Below are positions 38,475 to 50,480 of a stretch of 64,000 nt of DNA, piece by piece (the first letter of the stretch is position 1; each line of letters opens with the position of its first letter). Origin of the DNA: Ornithorhynchus anatinus (taxonomy: Eukaryota > Chordata > Mammalia > Monotremata > Ornithorhynchidae); assembly GCF_004115215.2 (NCBI RefSeq), contig NC_041748.1:17288337-17352336 (forward strand), in the 5' to 3' direction. The position numbers were made by a program, and so were the translations under genes. The notes beneath the pieces are model-generated. The model was given only the letters and a program-made list of their open reading frames with translations, did no database searches and had not been told where the DNA came from.

Positions 38475-39430
38475 GTGAGCATCGTCGTCTAGTGGATACA
38501 GCTCCGTTCTGGGACTCAGAAGGACCTGGGTTCTAATCCCGGCTCCACCACTTCTCGGCTGTGTGAGTTGGGGCGAGTCACTTCACTTCTCTGGGCCTCA
38601 GTTCCCTCATTTGGAAAATGGGGATTAAGACTCTCAGCCCCATGTGGTACAGAGCCTGCGTCCAATCTGATTAGCTTGTATATTCTCCCAAGAACTTAGT
38701 GCAGCTGAATGAATGGATTGTGTCTATTCTAGACTGCGAGCCCGTCGTTGGGTAGGGATTGTCTCTATCTGTGGCCAAACTGTACTTTCCAAGCACTTAG
38801 TACAGTGCTCTGCACACAGTAAGCGCTCAATAAATATGATGGAATGAATGGTCGAATGAACAAAATAACAGACACATTACCTGCCCAAAAAGAGCTTACA
38901 TTTCAGGCATGGTAGTTTGACTGCACCAAGCTTGGTTTGATGTTTCTTTCTGGGTCTTCTGGTTCACTTCCAGCCCCTCTCTAATCAGTCAGTGATATTT
39001 ATTGAAGGCTTAATCTATCAGTGGTATTTATTGAAGGTTTATCAGTCAATCAATCACATTTATTGAGCACTTACTCTGTGCAGGGTACTATATTAAAGGC
39101 TTGTGAGAGAAGCAGCGTGGCTCAGTGGAAAGAGAACGGGCTTTGGAGTCATAGGTCATGGGTTCGAATCCTGGCTCTGCCACTTGTCAACTGTGTGACT
39201 GTGGGCAAGTCACTTAACTTCTCGGTGCCTCAGTGACCTCATCTGTAAAATGGGGATGAAGACTGTGAGCCCCACGTGGGACAACCCGATTCCCCTGTGT
39301 CTACCCCAGCGCTTAGAACAGTGCTCTGCACATAGTAAGCGCTTAACAAATACCAACATTATTATTAGAGTACAGCACGGCAATATAACAGACACAATCC
39401 CCACCCTCATTGAGCTTACAGTCTAGACAC
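38475..39430. repeat. Mon-1, L2 tail and nested SINE
   Basis: Plus-strand Mon-1 (38480-38700), L2 3' end (about 38715-38860), antisense L2 tail (about 38985-39098) interrupted by a complete, consensus-like plus-strand Mon-1 (39101-39367), with the L2 tail resuming to about 39428 (GAGTACAGCACGGCAATATA). The nested order shows the Mon-1 is younger than the L2. Confidence 0.82.
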
Positions 39431-40020
39431 AAAAAACGGGGCATTGACATTTGTGACTTATAAGGCGGCAATCTGGCCGTGGAACCGGTCTCCCAAACCT
39501 AGTGAATAAAGATCCAATTTTTTTACTGCCTGCTGCATAACAGGAGTATAACTTATTACCATGCGAGAACCCAGCATTCAGCGACAGGCATAAATCCACA
39601 GCGTCAGCCGACTCCCCGTGCATTAAGCAAATTGCGGCCCTGCAGACCAGCAGCGGAGGTAATTGGAATAGGGAATGGGGCATTTGGACTCATCCCATTC
39701 TCAATATTAACTGTGCATTATGCTGATTTTAGTGTAAAGAGATCCAGGATCCTCACCACGTGGACCCATCTCGTGCTTATAAAATCACGACAGCGACCGT
39801 CCTAAATGCAGTGTTGGGAAGGTTCGACGCGTGTTTCTGAAGACCGGTTTCTTCTTCTTGGAGGAAAAGAATATCTCAGCCCTCCCCCGGAGACTAGGGG
39901 GATACATCTTATTATTTTCATTTCCTTGGGAACAAAGAGTGTTTTCTTACAGCCTCATCATTAAAAATGGATCTTTTTTTTTCCTGATACCAGGTGACAG
40001 AGTGAATTCTAAACGAGCTC
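39430..40020. other. Unique AT-rich island, possible conserved non-coding element
   Basis: About 590 bp free of recognised repeats. It includes GTGCATTAAGCAAATTGCGG, GGAGGTAATTGGAATAGG, and a TGTGCATTATGCTGATTTTA stretch. One minus-strand frame stays open for 86 codons without a family match. Confidence 0.45.
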
Positions 40021-40029
40021 TGGCTGTCA

Positions 40030-40480
40030 AGATAATAGTGATAATTGTGGCATTTGTTAAGCGCTTATTTTGTGACGGCTTCTGTACTAAGTGCTGAGAT
40101 GGATACAAGCAGATCGGGTTGAATACAGAACCTGTCCCACATGGGGCTCACAGTCTTAATCCCTATTTTACAGATGAGGGAACTGAGACCGAGGGAAGAG
40201 GCTTGAGACTTGTCCAAGGCCCCACAGCGGACAAGTGGTGGAGCTGGGATAAGAACCCAGTCCTTCTGACTCCCAGGCCCGGGCTCTAACCACTAGACCA
40301 CATTTATCCCTTTCTCCTCCCCCCACCTTGAGGGACCAGGCCTAATTCCCACTTCCAGATCCCCTGACTCCCAGGCCCGTGCTCTTCCATTAGGCCATGC
40401 TACTTCTCTACTTCTTGTTGTATCGTGCTCTCCCGAGTGCTTAGTACAGTGCACACAGAAAGCGCTCATTAAATAGGATC
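40030..40480 (-). repeat. Antisense Mon-1 and L2 tail
   Basis: Antisense Mon-1 (about 40030-40305), a partial antisense Mon-1 head (about 40365-40410) and a plus-strand L2 tail (about 40410-40495). Confidence 0.78.
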
Positions 40481-40494
40481 GAACAAATGAATGA

Positions 40495-40885
40495 ATGCTT
40501 CTACTAGCCAAAGAGATGCCTTCCCACAAGTCCTCCTCAGAGACGGCAGAGGATTTGGAGAGCAAACTCCGGAATCCCAATTAGCAGAGGAAAGTCATCT
40601 TCCTCAGAATTCAAGGGGTGCGGGAGGCAGCCCGGTTCCAGTGAGAGATGCATATTCTCAACCCAGGCTGGTGTCTCTCTGAAATTAAAACCCCCTGAAG
40701 GTATCGCTCTTTTAATTAACAGTTTGCCTCGTTAACACCGAAAATGTTTTCCTCGTTGCAGAAGCAGTTAGGCCAATTAAAGAGGGAGCCAGCTCTACAG
40801 CTCAGGCAGTTTTCATCTCTGCCGCTGGTTTGCCCCGAACAGTGTCTCCAGGAGGAGCCCGCCAGCTGCCCGTCCAGCATTCGCT
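40495..40885. other. Unique AT-rich island with homeodomain motifs
   Basis: About 390 bp with no repeat. TTTAATTAAC (40711-40720) and GGCCAATTAA (40771-40780) are close together, along with CCCAATTAGC near 40576. Resembles conserved developmental enhancers by composition only. Confidence 0.45.
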
Positions 40886-40889
40886 TGGC

Positions 40890-41130
40890 ACCTAGGAGAA
40901 GCAGTGTGGCTTAGTGGATAAAGCAGGGGCCTGGGAGGCAGAAGGACCTGGGTTCTCACCCACGTCTGCTGCGTGACCTAGGGCAAATCAATTCACCTCT
41001 CTGGGCCTCACTTGTGTAATGGGGATTGAGAGTGTGAGCCCCTTGTGGGACTGGGTCCAAAGTGATTCACTTGTATCTACCCCAATGCTTAGAACAGTGC
41101 TTGGCACATAGAGAGCACTTAAGAAGTCTT
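40890..41130 (+). repeat. Mon-1 SINE
   Basis: Plus-strand copy from GAGAAGCAGTGTGGCTTAGT to the tail at about 41125. Confidence 0.87.
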
Positions 41131-41134
41131 GTCT

Positions 41135-41491
41135 TAAGCCGTCTAGTCGTTTCCGACCCACGGACGCCACGGACACATCTCTCCCAGAACGCCCCGCTCT
41201 CCATCTGCGATGGTTCTGGAAGGGTATCCATAGAGTTCTCTTGGAAAAAGTATGGAAGTGGTTGACCATCGCCGCCTTCAACGCACTGAACTAGAGTCTC
41301 CGCCCTCGACCCTCTCGGATGCCACTGCTGCCCAGCACGGGTGAGTTTTGACTTGTAGCAGATGGACTTCCACTCGCTAGCCACTGCCCAAGCTAGGAAT
41401 GGAATGGGTATGCCTCCGCTTGACTCTCTCTCCCGTAGCCGAGACTGGTAGACTACTGGAAACTCTCCAGTTGCGACCCTGAGAGGGGACT
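41135..41491 (+). repeat. Dispersed repeat of unrecognised family, copy 2
   Basis: Matches 18228-18563 in the same orientation and extends about 40 bp further 5' (CCGTCTAGTCGTTTCCGACC). A short (ATT)n follows at 41500-41520, which suggests it is a retroposed element. Confidence 0.7.
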
Positions 41492-41549
41492 AAGTACCAT
41501 TATTATTATTATTATTATTACCTGGAGCTCTGGGGAAAGTCCAAGGCCC

Positions 41550-42850
41550 CATTGGTCCCCCATCTCATTTTACATTTCATCTGTAAAATGGGGATGAAGA
41601 CCGTTGAGCCCCATGTAGGACAGGAACTGCGTCCAATCTGATTAGCTTGTATCTACCCCAGAGTTTAGTACAGTACCTGTCACAGAGTAAGCAATTAACA
41701 AATGCCATTAAAGATAGAGCACGGGCCTGGGAGTCAGAAGGACCTGGGTTCTAATCCCGGCTCCACTGCTCGTCTGCTGTGTGACCTCGGCCTAGACATT
41801 AAACTACTCTGTGCCTCTGTTTCCTCATCTTTAAAATGGGGATTAAGATCGTGAGCTTCATATGGGACAGGGACTGTGTTCAACCTGTTTAGCTTGTATC
41901 TACCCCAGCACTTAGAACAGTGCTTGAAATATAGTAACAGATGCCATAAAAAAAAGAAAAGAAAAATAGTTTCTGGCCAGAGACCCACCCAGGGCATTGT
42001 AGGTAGAGGCCAGGCCCAGCAGGAATCCGAAAAAAGAGCTGGCTATCGGGGGTGACGAAGACCCAGCACTCCACCCCGTTTCGCTCCCCTCCCATCCGGC
42101 CATCTATGGCACAATGAATAATGATCATAATTGTGGAATTGGTTAAGTGCTTACTACATGCCAAGTGTTGTCTTAAGCGCTGGGATACATACAAGATAAT
42201 CAGGTCAGACCCAGTCTCTGTCCCACGAGGGGCTCACAGACTAAGGGGGAGGGAGAACAGGTATTGAGTCTCCATTTGACAGATGAGGGAACTGAGGCAC
42301 AGAGAAGTGAAATGACTTGCCTCGGGTCACTCAGCAGGTAAGTGGCTGAGTGGGGAATAGAACCCAGGTCTTCTGACTCCCAGGTCTGTGCCCTTCCAAC
42401 TAGGCCACACTGCTTTTTTAGGACTGTGCGGTAAGGGGCTGACTTCAAGTGCAGAAAACACTGAAAAGCTTGTTGGTCCCGTGTTTGTCTTTTCTCTAGA
42501 CTGCGAGCTCATTGTGGGCAGGGAATGTGTCTGCTAATTCTCTTGTACTGTATTCTCCCATGTGCTCAATACAGTGCTCTGCATGTAGTAAGCACTCATT
42601 CATTCAGTCGTATTTATTAATCCCTTACTGTGTGCAGACCACTGTACTAAGCACTTGGGAAAGTGCAATACAACAATAAACAGTGACATTCCCTGCCCAC
42701 AACGAGCTCACAGTCTACGGCCAATAAATACCAATCAATCAATCATTCAATTGTATTTATTGAGCATCTAATGTGTGGAGAACACTGTATTAAGCAACTG
42801 GGAGAGTCAACACGACAATAAAACATGTACATTCCCAGCCATTGATGGAA
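41550..42850. repeat. Mon-1 and L2 mosaic
   Basis: Partial plus-strand Mon-1 (about 41575-41712), nearly complete plus-strand Mon-1 (41715-41955), antisense Mon-1 (about 42120-42418), L2 3' end (about 42490-42605), antisense L2 tails (about 42597-42720 and 42735-42845). Confidence 0.77.
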
Positions 42851-43485
42851 TGATTGATTTTCAGCCTCACTAGAAAAAAATGGATAAAATTGCCCTGTCT
42901 TAAGTAAACCCCAAAGGACAGTTATATATGGTATTTAGGTGTGACCATGGGTATGTCGCTTAATCTCTCTGAGCCTCAGTTTCCTCATCTGAAAGAGGAG
43001 ATAATGAGAATATTAATAATAAGAATAGTAATGGGGGTATTTGGTAAGGGCTTACTATGTGTCACACACTAGACTAAGCACTGGGGTAGGTTTAAATTAA
43101 TCGGATTGGAGGTAGTTCCCCCTCACACTCATAGGAATAGCTAATTCCAGGATATTGCTCTGCATCCAATCCCTTAAATAAACACATCCCAAGAGCCTTT
43201 GAATGGGATGTAAATGCTTCGTCCTTGTCACCTCCTGAAACCAATCCACTGCTTCCTAGAGCGTGGTGAAATACAAGGCCTGCTTGCGATACTTTGACAC
43301 AGTGCCTGCTAAGGTGTAATATATGGGACCCCGCACCAGAATCTAGAGGTTTGAAATTACCTAGGAGTAATAATTTCCTAGAGGGCCGGTAGTAAACATT
43401 CCGCCACAGGGCTATGGACTGCCTGCCGACGGCATAAATCAACCCACAGTGGAGAGATTAGGGTGAATGATAAGGGAAAGAGCCA
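42850..43485. other. Mon-1 fragments, then a unique island with a 116-codon open frame
   Basis: Mon-1 pieces cover about 42935-43090. From 43095 to 43485 the sequence is unique; the minus strand is open for 116 codons (43442 to 43092) without a recognised domain. A stop-free frame of this length can occur by chance. Confidence 0.4.
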
Positions 43486-43534
43486 GAGGTGGTGAGGGTA
43501 TTCAGAGAGAAAGGGGGAAGAACCGGCTTGGTTT

Positions 43535-44035
43535 TGGAGAAGCAGCGTAGTCTAGTGGAAAGATCCTGGGCTTGGAAGTCGGGGGACCTGGGTTCTAATC
43601 CCACTTGTCAGTCAGTTGTATTTATTGAGTGCTTACTGTGCACGGACCATTGTACTAAGCCCTTGGGAGAGTGCAACGCATCCATATAAAGACACATTCC
43701 CTGCCCACAACAAGCTTACAATCTAGAAGGGGAGGCCAACATAAAAACAAAATTACATAATATGAATATCAGTGCTGTGGGGCTGGGAGAGTGGGTGGAG
43801 ATGAATACAGTGTCTGGCACATAGTAAGCGCTTAACCAATATCATCATTCTTATGGTGCAGAATACAGACTACTGATTGATTGATTGTTCTGTGAGTTTA
43901 TTGTCTACCTTCCCCTGTAGATGGTAAGTTCTTTGAGGCCAAGGATTGTGTGTACCAACTCTGTGGTATTGTACAATCGCAAGTGACTAGTACGTTGCTC
44001 TGCCCACAGTAGGCGCTCCATACATTTCAATAAAA
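43535..44035. repeat. Mon-1 head, antisense L2 tail and plus L2 end
   Basis: Mon-1 head (43537-43600) directly joined to an antisense L2 tail (43605-43730) and then a Mon-1 tail (about 43805-43850). This looks like a Mon-1 interrupted by an L2 insertion. A weak L2 end follows (about 43895-44030). Confidence 0.7.
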
Positions 44036-44039
44036 ACAA

Positions 44040-44620
44040 AAAAAATTTTTAAAAACCCAAATTCCTCCCACATATTTTTTAGCATTTGAATGATTGTTGT
44101 CTAAAGCAGCCATTTCATCAGCAGAGTGTTGTGACCCTTATTGCCTGGCAACACAAAGATCCACGAAATAAGAGATTTTTATTTTCTTTCTATAGCTGAA
44201 ATGTACCAGCGACAGGACATTCTCCAACTTAAGAAGTTCCAGAATAATCGCAGATTCCTTTAGGGGAAGCAGGAAATAGTCTATTTTGTTTAGTCGATTG
44301 CTGTGAAATTCTTGTGCTTTGGTTCCCGTGTCCACTGAGGGGATGGTGTGGGGTTTCTGAGTTTATAAACTCACCCGGCAGTGTCCGAGGGTGAGGAATA
44401 ATCATTTTTTCTGCTTTATAAATCCAGCTCTCCAGGAAGCTGCAATTTCACCCTCCTCCCTGAATGCCTAGTGCTGCTTTGAGTTTTATGGCAGTGCTCA
44501 GAACACTGCAGTAAATAACAGCACTCACCCTCCTCGTCCACGGGGAAGACTTCCAGGGTCACTGTGAGAGGGTCAGCGTCTGGGGAGATTGACCACAAAC
44601 CTGGCTGTGTCGCCTGGCTG
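44040..44620. other. Unique AT-rich island, possible conserved non-coding element
   Basis: About 580 bp without recognised repeats. Minus strand 44595-44521 reads ISPDADPLTVTLEVFPVDEE to a good donor (GTGAGT), but no acceptor tract is visible upstream. Confidence 0.4.
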
Positions 44621-44790
44621 TTGGCTATTCAGTCCCCTTGCGTTGGAGGGTTTTTTTTTAGTATTCTTTTGTTATTGTTTATCGTTATCATTTATTATCC
44701 ATGTTATTATTTGTGAACCGGAGCTGAATCGATGTGTGGTTAATGCAAATGAAAAGCTTTGGGGAGAAACTGTGGAGTAGAGCCAAGGGA

Positions 44791-44796
<6 letters not shown>

Positions 44797-44833
<37 letters not shown>
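44797..44833 (+). repeat. (GT)n microsatellite
   Basis: About 18 uninterrupted GT units directly before a Mon-1 SINE. Confidence 0.95.
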
Positions 44834-44834
<1 letters not shown>

Positions 44835-44837
<3 letters not shown>

Positions 44838-45300
44838 ACCTAATGGATAGAACCCGGGCCTGGGACTCAGAAGGATCTGGGTTCTAATCCCGTCTCCACC
44901 ATTTGTTTGCGGTGTGACTTTCGGCAAGTCCTTCATTTCTCCGTGCCTCAGTTGACTCACCTGTAAAATGGGGATTAAGACTGTGAGCTCCACATGGGAT
45001 AGGGACTGTGTCCAACCTGATTACCTTGTATCTACCCCAGTGCTTAGAGCAGTGGTTGGCAAATAGTAAGCCCGTAACAAATACCACAGTTATTCAAAGA
45101 AGAGATCCGACCTTCAGAAAGGAAACCGGAATTCTGAGCACTGGTTTTGCAGCACTGAGGTTGGGGCTTGTCAGTTCCATGACTGTGTCCAATCTGGTCA
45201 TCTTGTATTTACCCCAGCACTTAGTACAGTGACTGGCACATAGACATTCTTAAATACCATTATTGTTATTATTATTATTATTTCTGGTTGTAGAGAGTTT
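44835..45300 (+). repeat. Mon-1 SINE and Mon-1 tail
   Basis: A near-complete Mon-1 (about 44838-45092) whose head is partly replaced by the GT run, then a Mon-1 tail (about 45178-45285) with an (ATT)n end. Confidence 0.82.
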
Positions 45301-45364
45301 GTCTCCTCTCCAGGCTGGTGCTGGGGCTCTGGATGATATCAGGGATCATCTTGAGATGAGATTA

Positions 45365-46285
45365 TCGAGGTAATTGATCAATCAGTGGTATTCACTGGGT
45401 GCTTACTGTGTGCAGAACACTGTACTAAGCACTTGGGAGAGTCCAATACAACAGATAGGGCAGACAAGTTTCAGTCAGTCAATTGTATTTATTGAGCACT
45501 TACTGTACCAAGTGCTTGGAAGAGTATGATATAACAATAAACAGACATATGAATTTATTGAGCACTTACTGTACCAAGCGCTTGGAAGAGTATGATATAA
45601 CAATAAACAGACATATTACCTGCCCACAATGAGCTTACAGTCTGAACAAAGCCTAGATAATATACTTATAAAGATATACATATATCTTTATAAAAGTATT
45701 CTTTATAGATTCTTTATCCTGTCCACCTCCATGTCAAACAAAAACTCCTTCTTCGGCTTTAAAGTACTCAGTCAAGCACTTGGCCGCCTCCTACCTTACC
45801 TCGCTGTTCTCCTACTACAAATCAGTCCGTACATTTTGCTCCTCTAATGACAACCTACTCACTGCACCTCAATCTCCTCGTCTACCTCGCCGCTGACCTC
45901 TTGCCCACGTCCTGCCTCTGGCCTGGACTGCCCTCCCTCTTCATATCCAACAGACCATCTCTCTCCCCTTCATCACAGCCTTTCTGAAGACCCATCTCCA
46001 AGAGACCTTCCCTGACTAAGCTCTCATTTCTTCTTGTCCCACTCCCTTCTGCCTCACCCTTGCTCTTGGATTTGCTCCCTTCGTTCACCCGTCCCTCAGC
46101 CCCACGGCACTGAAGTCCATCTCCCTCATTTATTTACTTATATTAATGTCTGTCTCCCCCTCGAGACTATAAGTTTGTTGTGGGCAGAGACAGCGTCTAC
46201 CAACTCTATTATACTGTACTCTCCCAAGAGCTCAGTTCAGTGCTCTGCACACAGTAAGCGCTCTAATGAGTGACTGATGGATTGA
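45365..46285. repeat. Antisense L2 tails and L2 3' region
   Basis: Two to three antisense L2 tails (45375-45660), including a near-perfect ~70-bp tandem repeat (TTTATTGAGCACTTACTGTACCAAG..AATAAACAGACATAT at 45488-45551 and 45552-45615). A plus-strand L2 3' region (about 45715-46275) follows. Confidence 0.78.
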
Positions 46286-46319
46286 TATGCTTGACAAAAG
46301 ACTTTTCAATAAGATGAGG

Positions 46320-47140
46320 GCATTTTTAATACCTGTTCTCCCTCTTATTTAGACCGTGAGCTGCATGTGGGACAGGGACTATATCCAACCTGATTAATTA
46401 GTACCTACCCCAATGAATAGAACAGGGTTGGACTCAGAGTAGACACTCGAGAAACACCGTAATTGTTATTAATTATTATTATTTGCATGGTAGAAATTGG
46501 AGAGGAAAGTGAGAGGAAGGGGAAATGATAATGATAATAATATTAATAATAATCATTGTACATGGAATATTTGTTAAGTGCTAACTATGTGCCAAGCCTT
46601 GTACTAAGCACTGGGTAAGACTGAAGATCAACAGGTCGGACATAGTCTCTGTCCCACCCGGGGCTCAATCCCAGTCAATTCCACTGACATTTCATTTCCT
46701 AGATGATAACTTGGAGAACCACAGGGATGTAGGGTGAGTTGTCTTGGGTGAGGGAGAAGGGAAACCCTGATTTGACCCTAAAGAGAGAAAAAGATGGTTG
46801 ACAGGGAAGTGGGATAAAAGGACGCTTCCTTGGGGAGAAGGGGAGCCTCAACAGCTTGTTGGCATCTACTAGGATAGAATGCTGGTTTCTTCCCACCTCA
46901 TTAACAGATAAATCAATTCTGCATCCTGGAGAAATCAAAAATAGCAACCTGGAATGAAATGGGGGCAGAAACCATCCACAGCTTTGATTTTGTTTTCAGT
47001 GTTTGGGAATAGCGAATAGTCCAGGTTCCCTGATCTGGATCGTGGTCAGCTTCCCAAATAGTCCACCATATAGATTATCCAGTAGCCTGTATGGGGGCAG
47101 CCTTCTGAGGCCTGAGGAGAGAGGAGGAGTCAGACAGCCT
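46320..47140. other. Mon-1 fragments and unique island
   Basis: Mon-1 tail (about 46350-46480) and antisense Mon-1 (about 46540-46680), then about 450 bp of unique sequence (46690-47140) without a recognised exon. Confidence 0.5.
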
Positions 47141-47144
47141 CTTG

Positions 47145-48535
47145 GCAGAGAAGCAGCGTGGCCTAGTGGATAGAGCCCGGGCCTGGGAGTCAGAAGGACC
47201 TGGATTCTAATCCTGCTCCGCCACTTCTCTGTTGCGTGCCCTAGGGCAAGTCACTTCACTCTTCTGGGCCTCAGGTTCCTATCTGTAAAATGTGGATTAA
47301 GACTGTGAGCCCCATGTGGGACAGGGACTGAACCAACCTGATTAGCTTGTATATCCCTCAGTGCTTAGAGCAGTGGCTGGAGCATAGTAAGGACTGAACA
47401 AACACCATACAGAGAGAGCGAATTATATAAATGGTATCTGTTGAGCGCTTACTATGTACCGAGCACTGTACTAAGCACTGGGGTAGATACACGGTAATCA
47501 GGTTGGACATGGGGCTCTCAGTCTTAATCCTCATTTTACAGACGAGGTACCTGAGATCCAGGGAAGTGAAGTGACTTGCCCAGGGTCACAGAGCAGACAG
47601 GTAGCGGGCCCAGAATTAGAACCCAGGTCCTTCTGACTTCCAGGTCCGGACTCTATCCACAAGGCCACTCTGCTTCCCTGGGGCAGCTTTGAGCTCCCCG
47701 TTTCCGGTTCCCGGTCCTACTGTTGTGTTTAGAGCCGCTCCACAAATCCAGTTCTCTTCAGACTTATCCTTGGCATGCGGATCTTCTGCAGGTCTTTTTG
47801 GGTATGTTCCCCTAGGGCACAGTCTGGCACACTGTAGTTCTCCAAGGACTCTGGCTCTGTGGTCTTGAATGGTGCTGGAAGTCTGTCAAGTTGAAAGAGT
47901 TCTCAGGAGGAGCAGAGTTCTAATCCCTGCTCTGGCCACTTGTCTGTTGCTGTGTGATCTTAGGCAAGACACAGAACTTCTCTGTCCCTCAGTGACCTTG
48001 ACTGTAAAACGGAGATTAAGACTGTGAGTCCCCAGACGGTGTCCAATCTGATTATCTTGTATCTACCCCAGTGCTTAGTACAGTGTCTGCCATGTAGTAA
48101 GCACTTAACAGATACCATTTTAAAAGAGAAAAAAGAAATCAAACAGAACCAGGACCAGTCTCTCGGGTCGGGGGGATGACGGAATAACTGCGTTTTCTGG
48201 AGAAGTGCAAGTCAGAAGAGCGAGATCTTGAGATCAGACAGAGTTTCAGAGACAGGAATAATAATAACAACTGTAGTATTCACTAAGTGCTTATTATGTG
48301 CCAAGCCCTGTACTAAGTGCTGGGGTTAGTTACAAGGTAATCTGTTCCTACATTGGTTCACAGGCTAAGTAGGAGGGAGAATAACTATTGAACCCCTTTT
48401 TTGCTGATGAGGCCCAGAGAAGTGAAATGACTTGCCCCAGGTCACACAGCGGACAAGTGACAAAACTCGGATTAGAACCCAGGTCCTCCAACTCCCCGGC
48501 TAGGGGCTCTTTCCACTAGCCTATGCCGCTTCTCT
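47145..48535. repeat. Mon-1 cluster
   Basis: Plus-strand Mon-1 (47150-47410), antisense Mon-1 (47425-47690), unique 47690-47900, plus-strand Mon-1 (about 47905-48122), antisense Mon-1 (about 48258-48535). Confidence 0.83.
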
Positions 48536-48539
48536 TCTG

Positions 48540-48770
48540 CCAGAGAATATTCCCAGATTACCGGCAGGCCAGAACTCTCCCTGAAGCGCAGGGCGGCCAC
48601 AGTGGGGGATTTGGATTTGCTTTGAAATGCTAATCGCCAGCAAAAAGGATATTGATGAAATCTGCTAATTAAGTGTGGTCTTGGTCTAAGCCGGTGGGCA
48701 GGACTCCAGCCCGCCTGGGCCAGGGAGCCTGGGAGACCTTCCTCTTCAGATCCCGTAGTGACTCTCCCCA
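48540..48770. other. Unique island with homeodomain motifs
   Basis: About 230 bp, unique. GCTAATCGCC (near 48630-48639) and GCTAATTAAG (48664-48673) lie 35 bp apart. Candidate conserved non-coding element. Confidence 0.45.
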
Positions 48771-49640
48771 CCTAAAGCCTTATTGAAGGTCCATCTCCTC
48801 CAAGAGGCCTTCCCTGACTAAGCCCTCCTCTGCTCTTCTCCTAATCCCTCTGCTTCATCCTGACTTGCCCTCTTTGTTCACCCTCCCTCCCAGCCCCACA
48901 ACATTTATGGCCATATCTGTCATTTATTTACTTCTATAAATGTCTGCCTCCCCCTCTAGACTGTAAACTCGCTGTGGGCAGGGAATGTGTCTGTTCTATT
49001 TTTCTACTGTCCTCTCCTGAGTGCTTAGTACAGCGCTCTGCACAAAGTAAGCACTGAATCAATACGATTGACTGACTGACTGACTAAGCGCCTGTAAGAG
49101 TACAGGTCAACACTGTAACAGACACATAATAGAGAAGCAGCATGGCTCAGTGGAAAGGGCACGGGCTTGGGAGTCAGAGGTCATGGGTTCGAATCCCACC
49201 TCGGCCACTTGTCAGCTGTGTGACTGTGGGCAAGTCACTTAATTTCTCTGTGCCTCAGTGACCTCATCTGTAAAATGGGGATTAAGACTGTGAGCCTCAC
49301 GTGGGACGACCTGATTACCCTGTAAATCTACCCCAGCGCTTAGAAGAGTGCTCTGCACATAGTAAGCGCTTAACAAATACCAACATTATTATTATAATCA
49401 TAAAAGGGGAATTGTTCAGTGAAGTAACTTGCCCAAGGTCACACAGCAGGCTAGTGAGTGCTACTTATATCTACTTCAAGTGTTTAGAATAGTGCTTGGC
49501 ACAGTAAACTCTTAACAAGTACCATTATTATTATTATTATTATTAAGTGGTGGAACCGGGATGAAAAATCAGGTCTCCTGCTTCTGAGGCCCAACCTCTT
49601 TCCACCAAATGGTGCTGCTTCTTTCAGTGGGGTTGATGCC
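48770..49640. repeat. L2 3' end, Mon-1 and fragments
   Basis: L2 3' region (about 48775-49085), complete consensus-like plus-strand Mon-1 (49131-49398), an antisense CORE piece (49415-49455), a Mon-1 tail (49460-49545) and antisense Mon-1 head (49548-49625). Confidence 0.82.
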
Positions 49641-50110
49641 CGGGGTGCAGATGAGAAAAAAGATGGTTTAATGGGTCTGCAGATCTGGCCTGGGATTTGA
49701 GGCTGGGGAAGTTCCCCTGGAAGGGCCACAGGGGGTTTTATTTATGGCTCGGTGGCCAGATGGAGCCCGGATTATCGCAGATCTGAATTTGGGGGCGAGA
49801 GGAGAAGAGGTCACAGAGAGGCCTCTTCCCTCCCTTCCCCCACTGGAATTGTTCATCGCCAGCAGGCTGGCACACGAGGGGCTTGCCGCTTTTGCTCCGA
49901 TCTTTAATCGGACATTTCAGCTTAGCTCTAATCACATCAGCCCTGTCGTAATGAACCCAAAGCCTCCGGAGATTGGAAAGATAATCGTTTGTGGTGGGGA
50001 GGATTTGATAATGACATTTTGAAGGGGAACTGGGAGATGCCAATGCACACACACACACGCTGCACAGCACTGAGTCCACGTGTTGGGTTTATCTTTCCTT
50101 TCGCTAAATA
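49640..50110. other. Unique island, strong candidate conserved non-coding element
   Basis: About 470 bp of unique sequence. It has CCGGATTATCGCAGATCTG, GATCTTTAATCGGACA, GCTCTAATCACATCAGC and GATAATCGTTTGTGGTGG in a 250-bp stretch. Both strands are open for 90-113 codons here, as often seen in slowly evolving non-coding sequence. Confidence 0.5.
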
Positions 50111-50480
50111 ATCACAATCATTGCGGTATTAAGCACTTAATGGCTCAGCACTGTGCTGAGCACAAGGGTAAAATAGAAGATAATCTGGGCAGATATAGTC
50201 CCTGCCCCACATGGGACTCACATTCTAAGGGGAGAGGGAGGATGGGTATTTGATACCCAACTTAGTACAGTGCCTGGCACATAGTAAGCACTTAACAAAT
50301 GCCATCATTATTATTATTTTACAGGTGAAGAAGCCGAGGCACCGAAAAGTTAAATGAGTTGCCCCAGGACACACAGTAGACAAGTGGTGGAGTCCGAGTT
50401 AGAACTCGGCTCCTGTGACTCCTAGGACCACCCTTTTTCCACTAGGCAACACTGCTTCAACTAAAAGTTGTTGAGGATGT
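50110..50480 (-). repeat. Antisense Mon-1 with a nested plus-strand tail
   Basis: Antisense Mon-1 (about 50115-50460) split near 50258-50315 by a plus-strand Mon-1 tail (CTTAGTACAGTGCCTGGCAC) and (ATT)n. Confidence 0.75.

Noticed and set aside
39101-39190. tRNA-like sequence with A and B boxes
   Set aside because: It is the head of a Mon-1 SINE; the CORE segment and L2-like tail follow. The same applies to all other B-box matches in the window.
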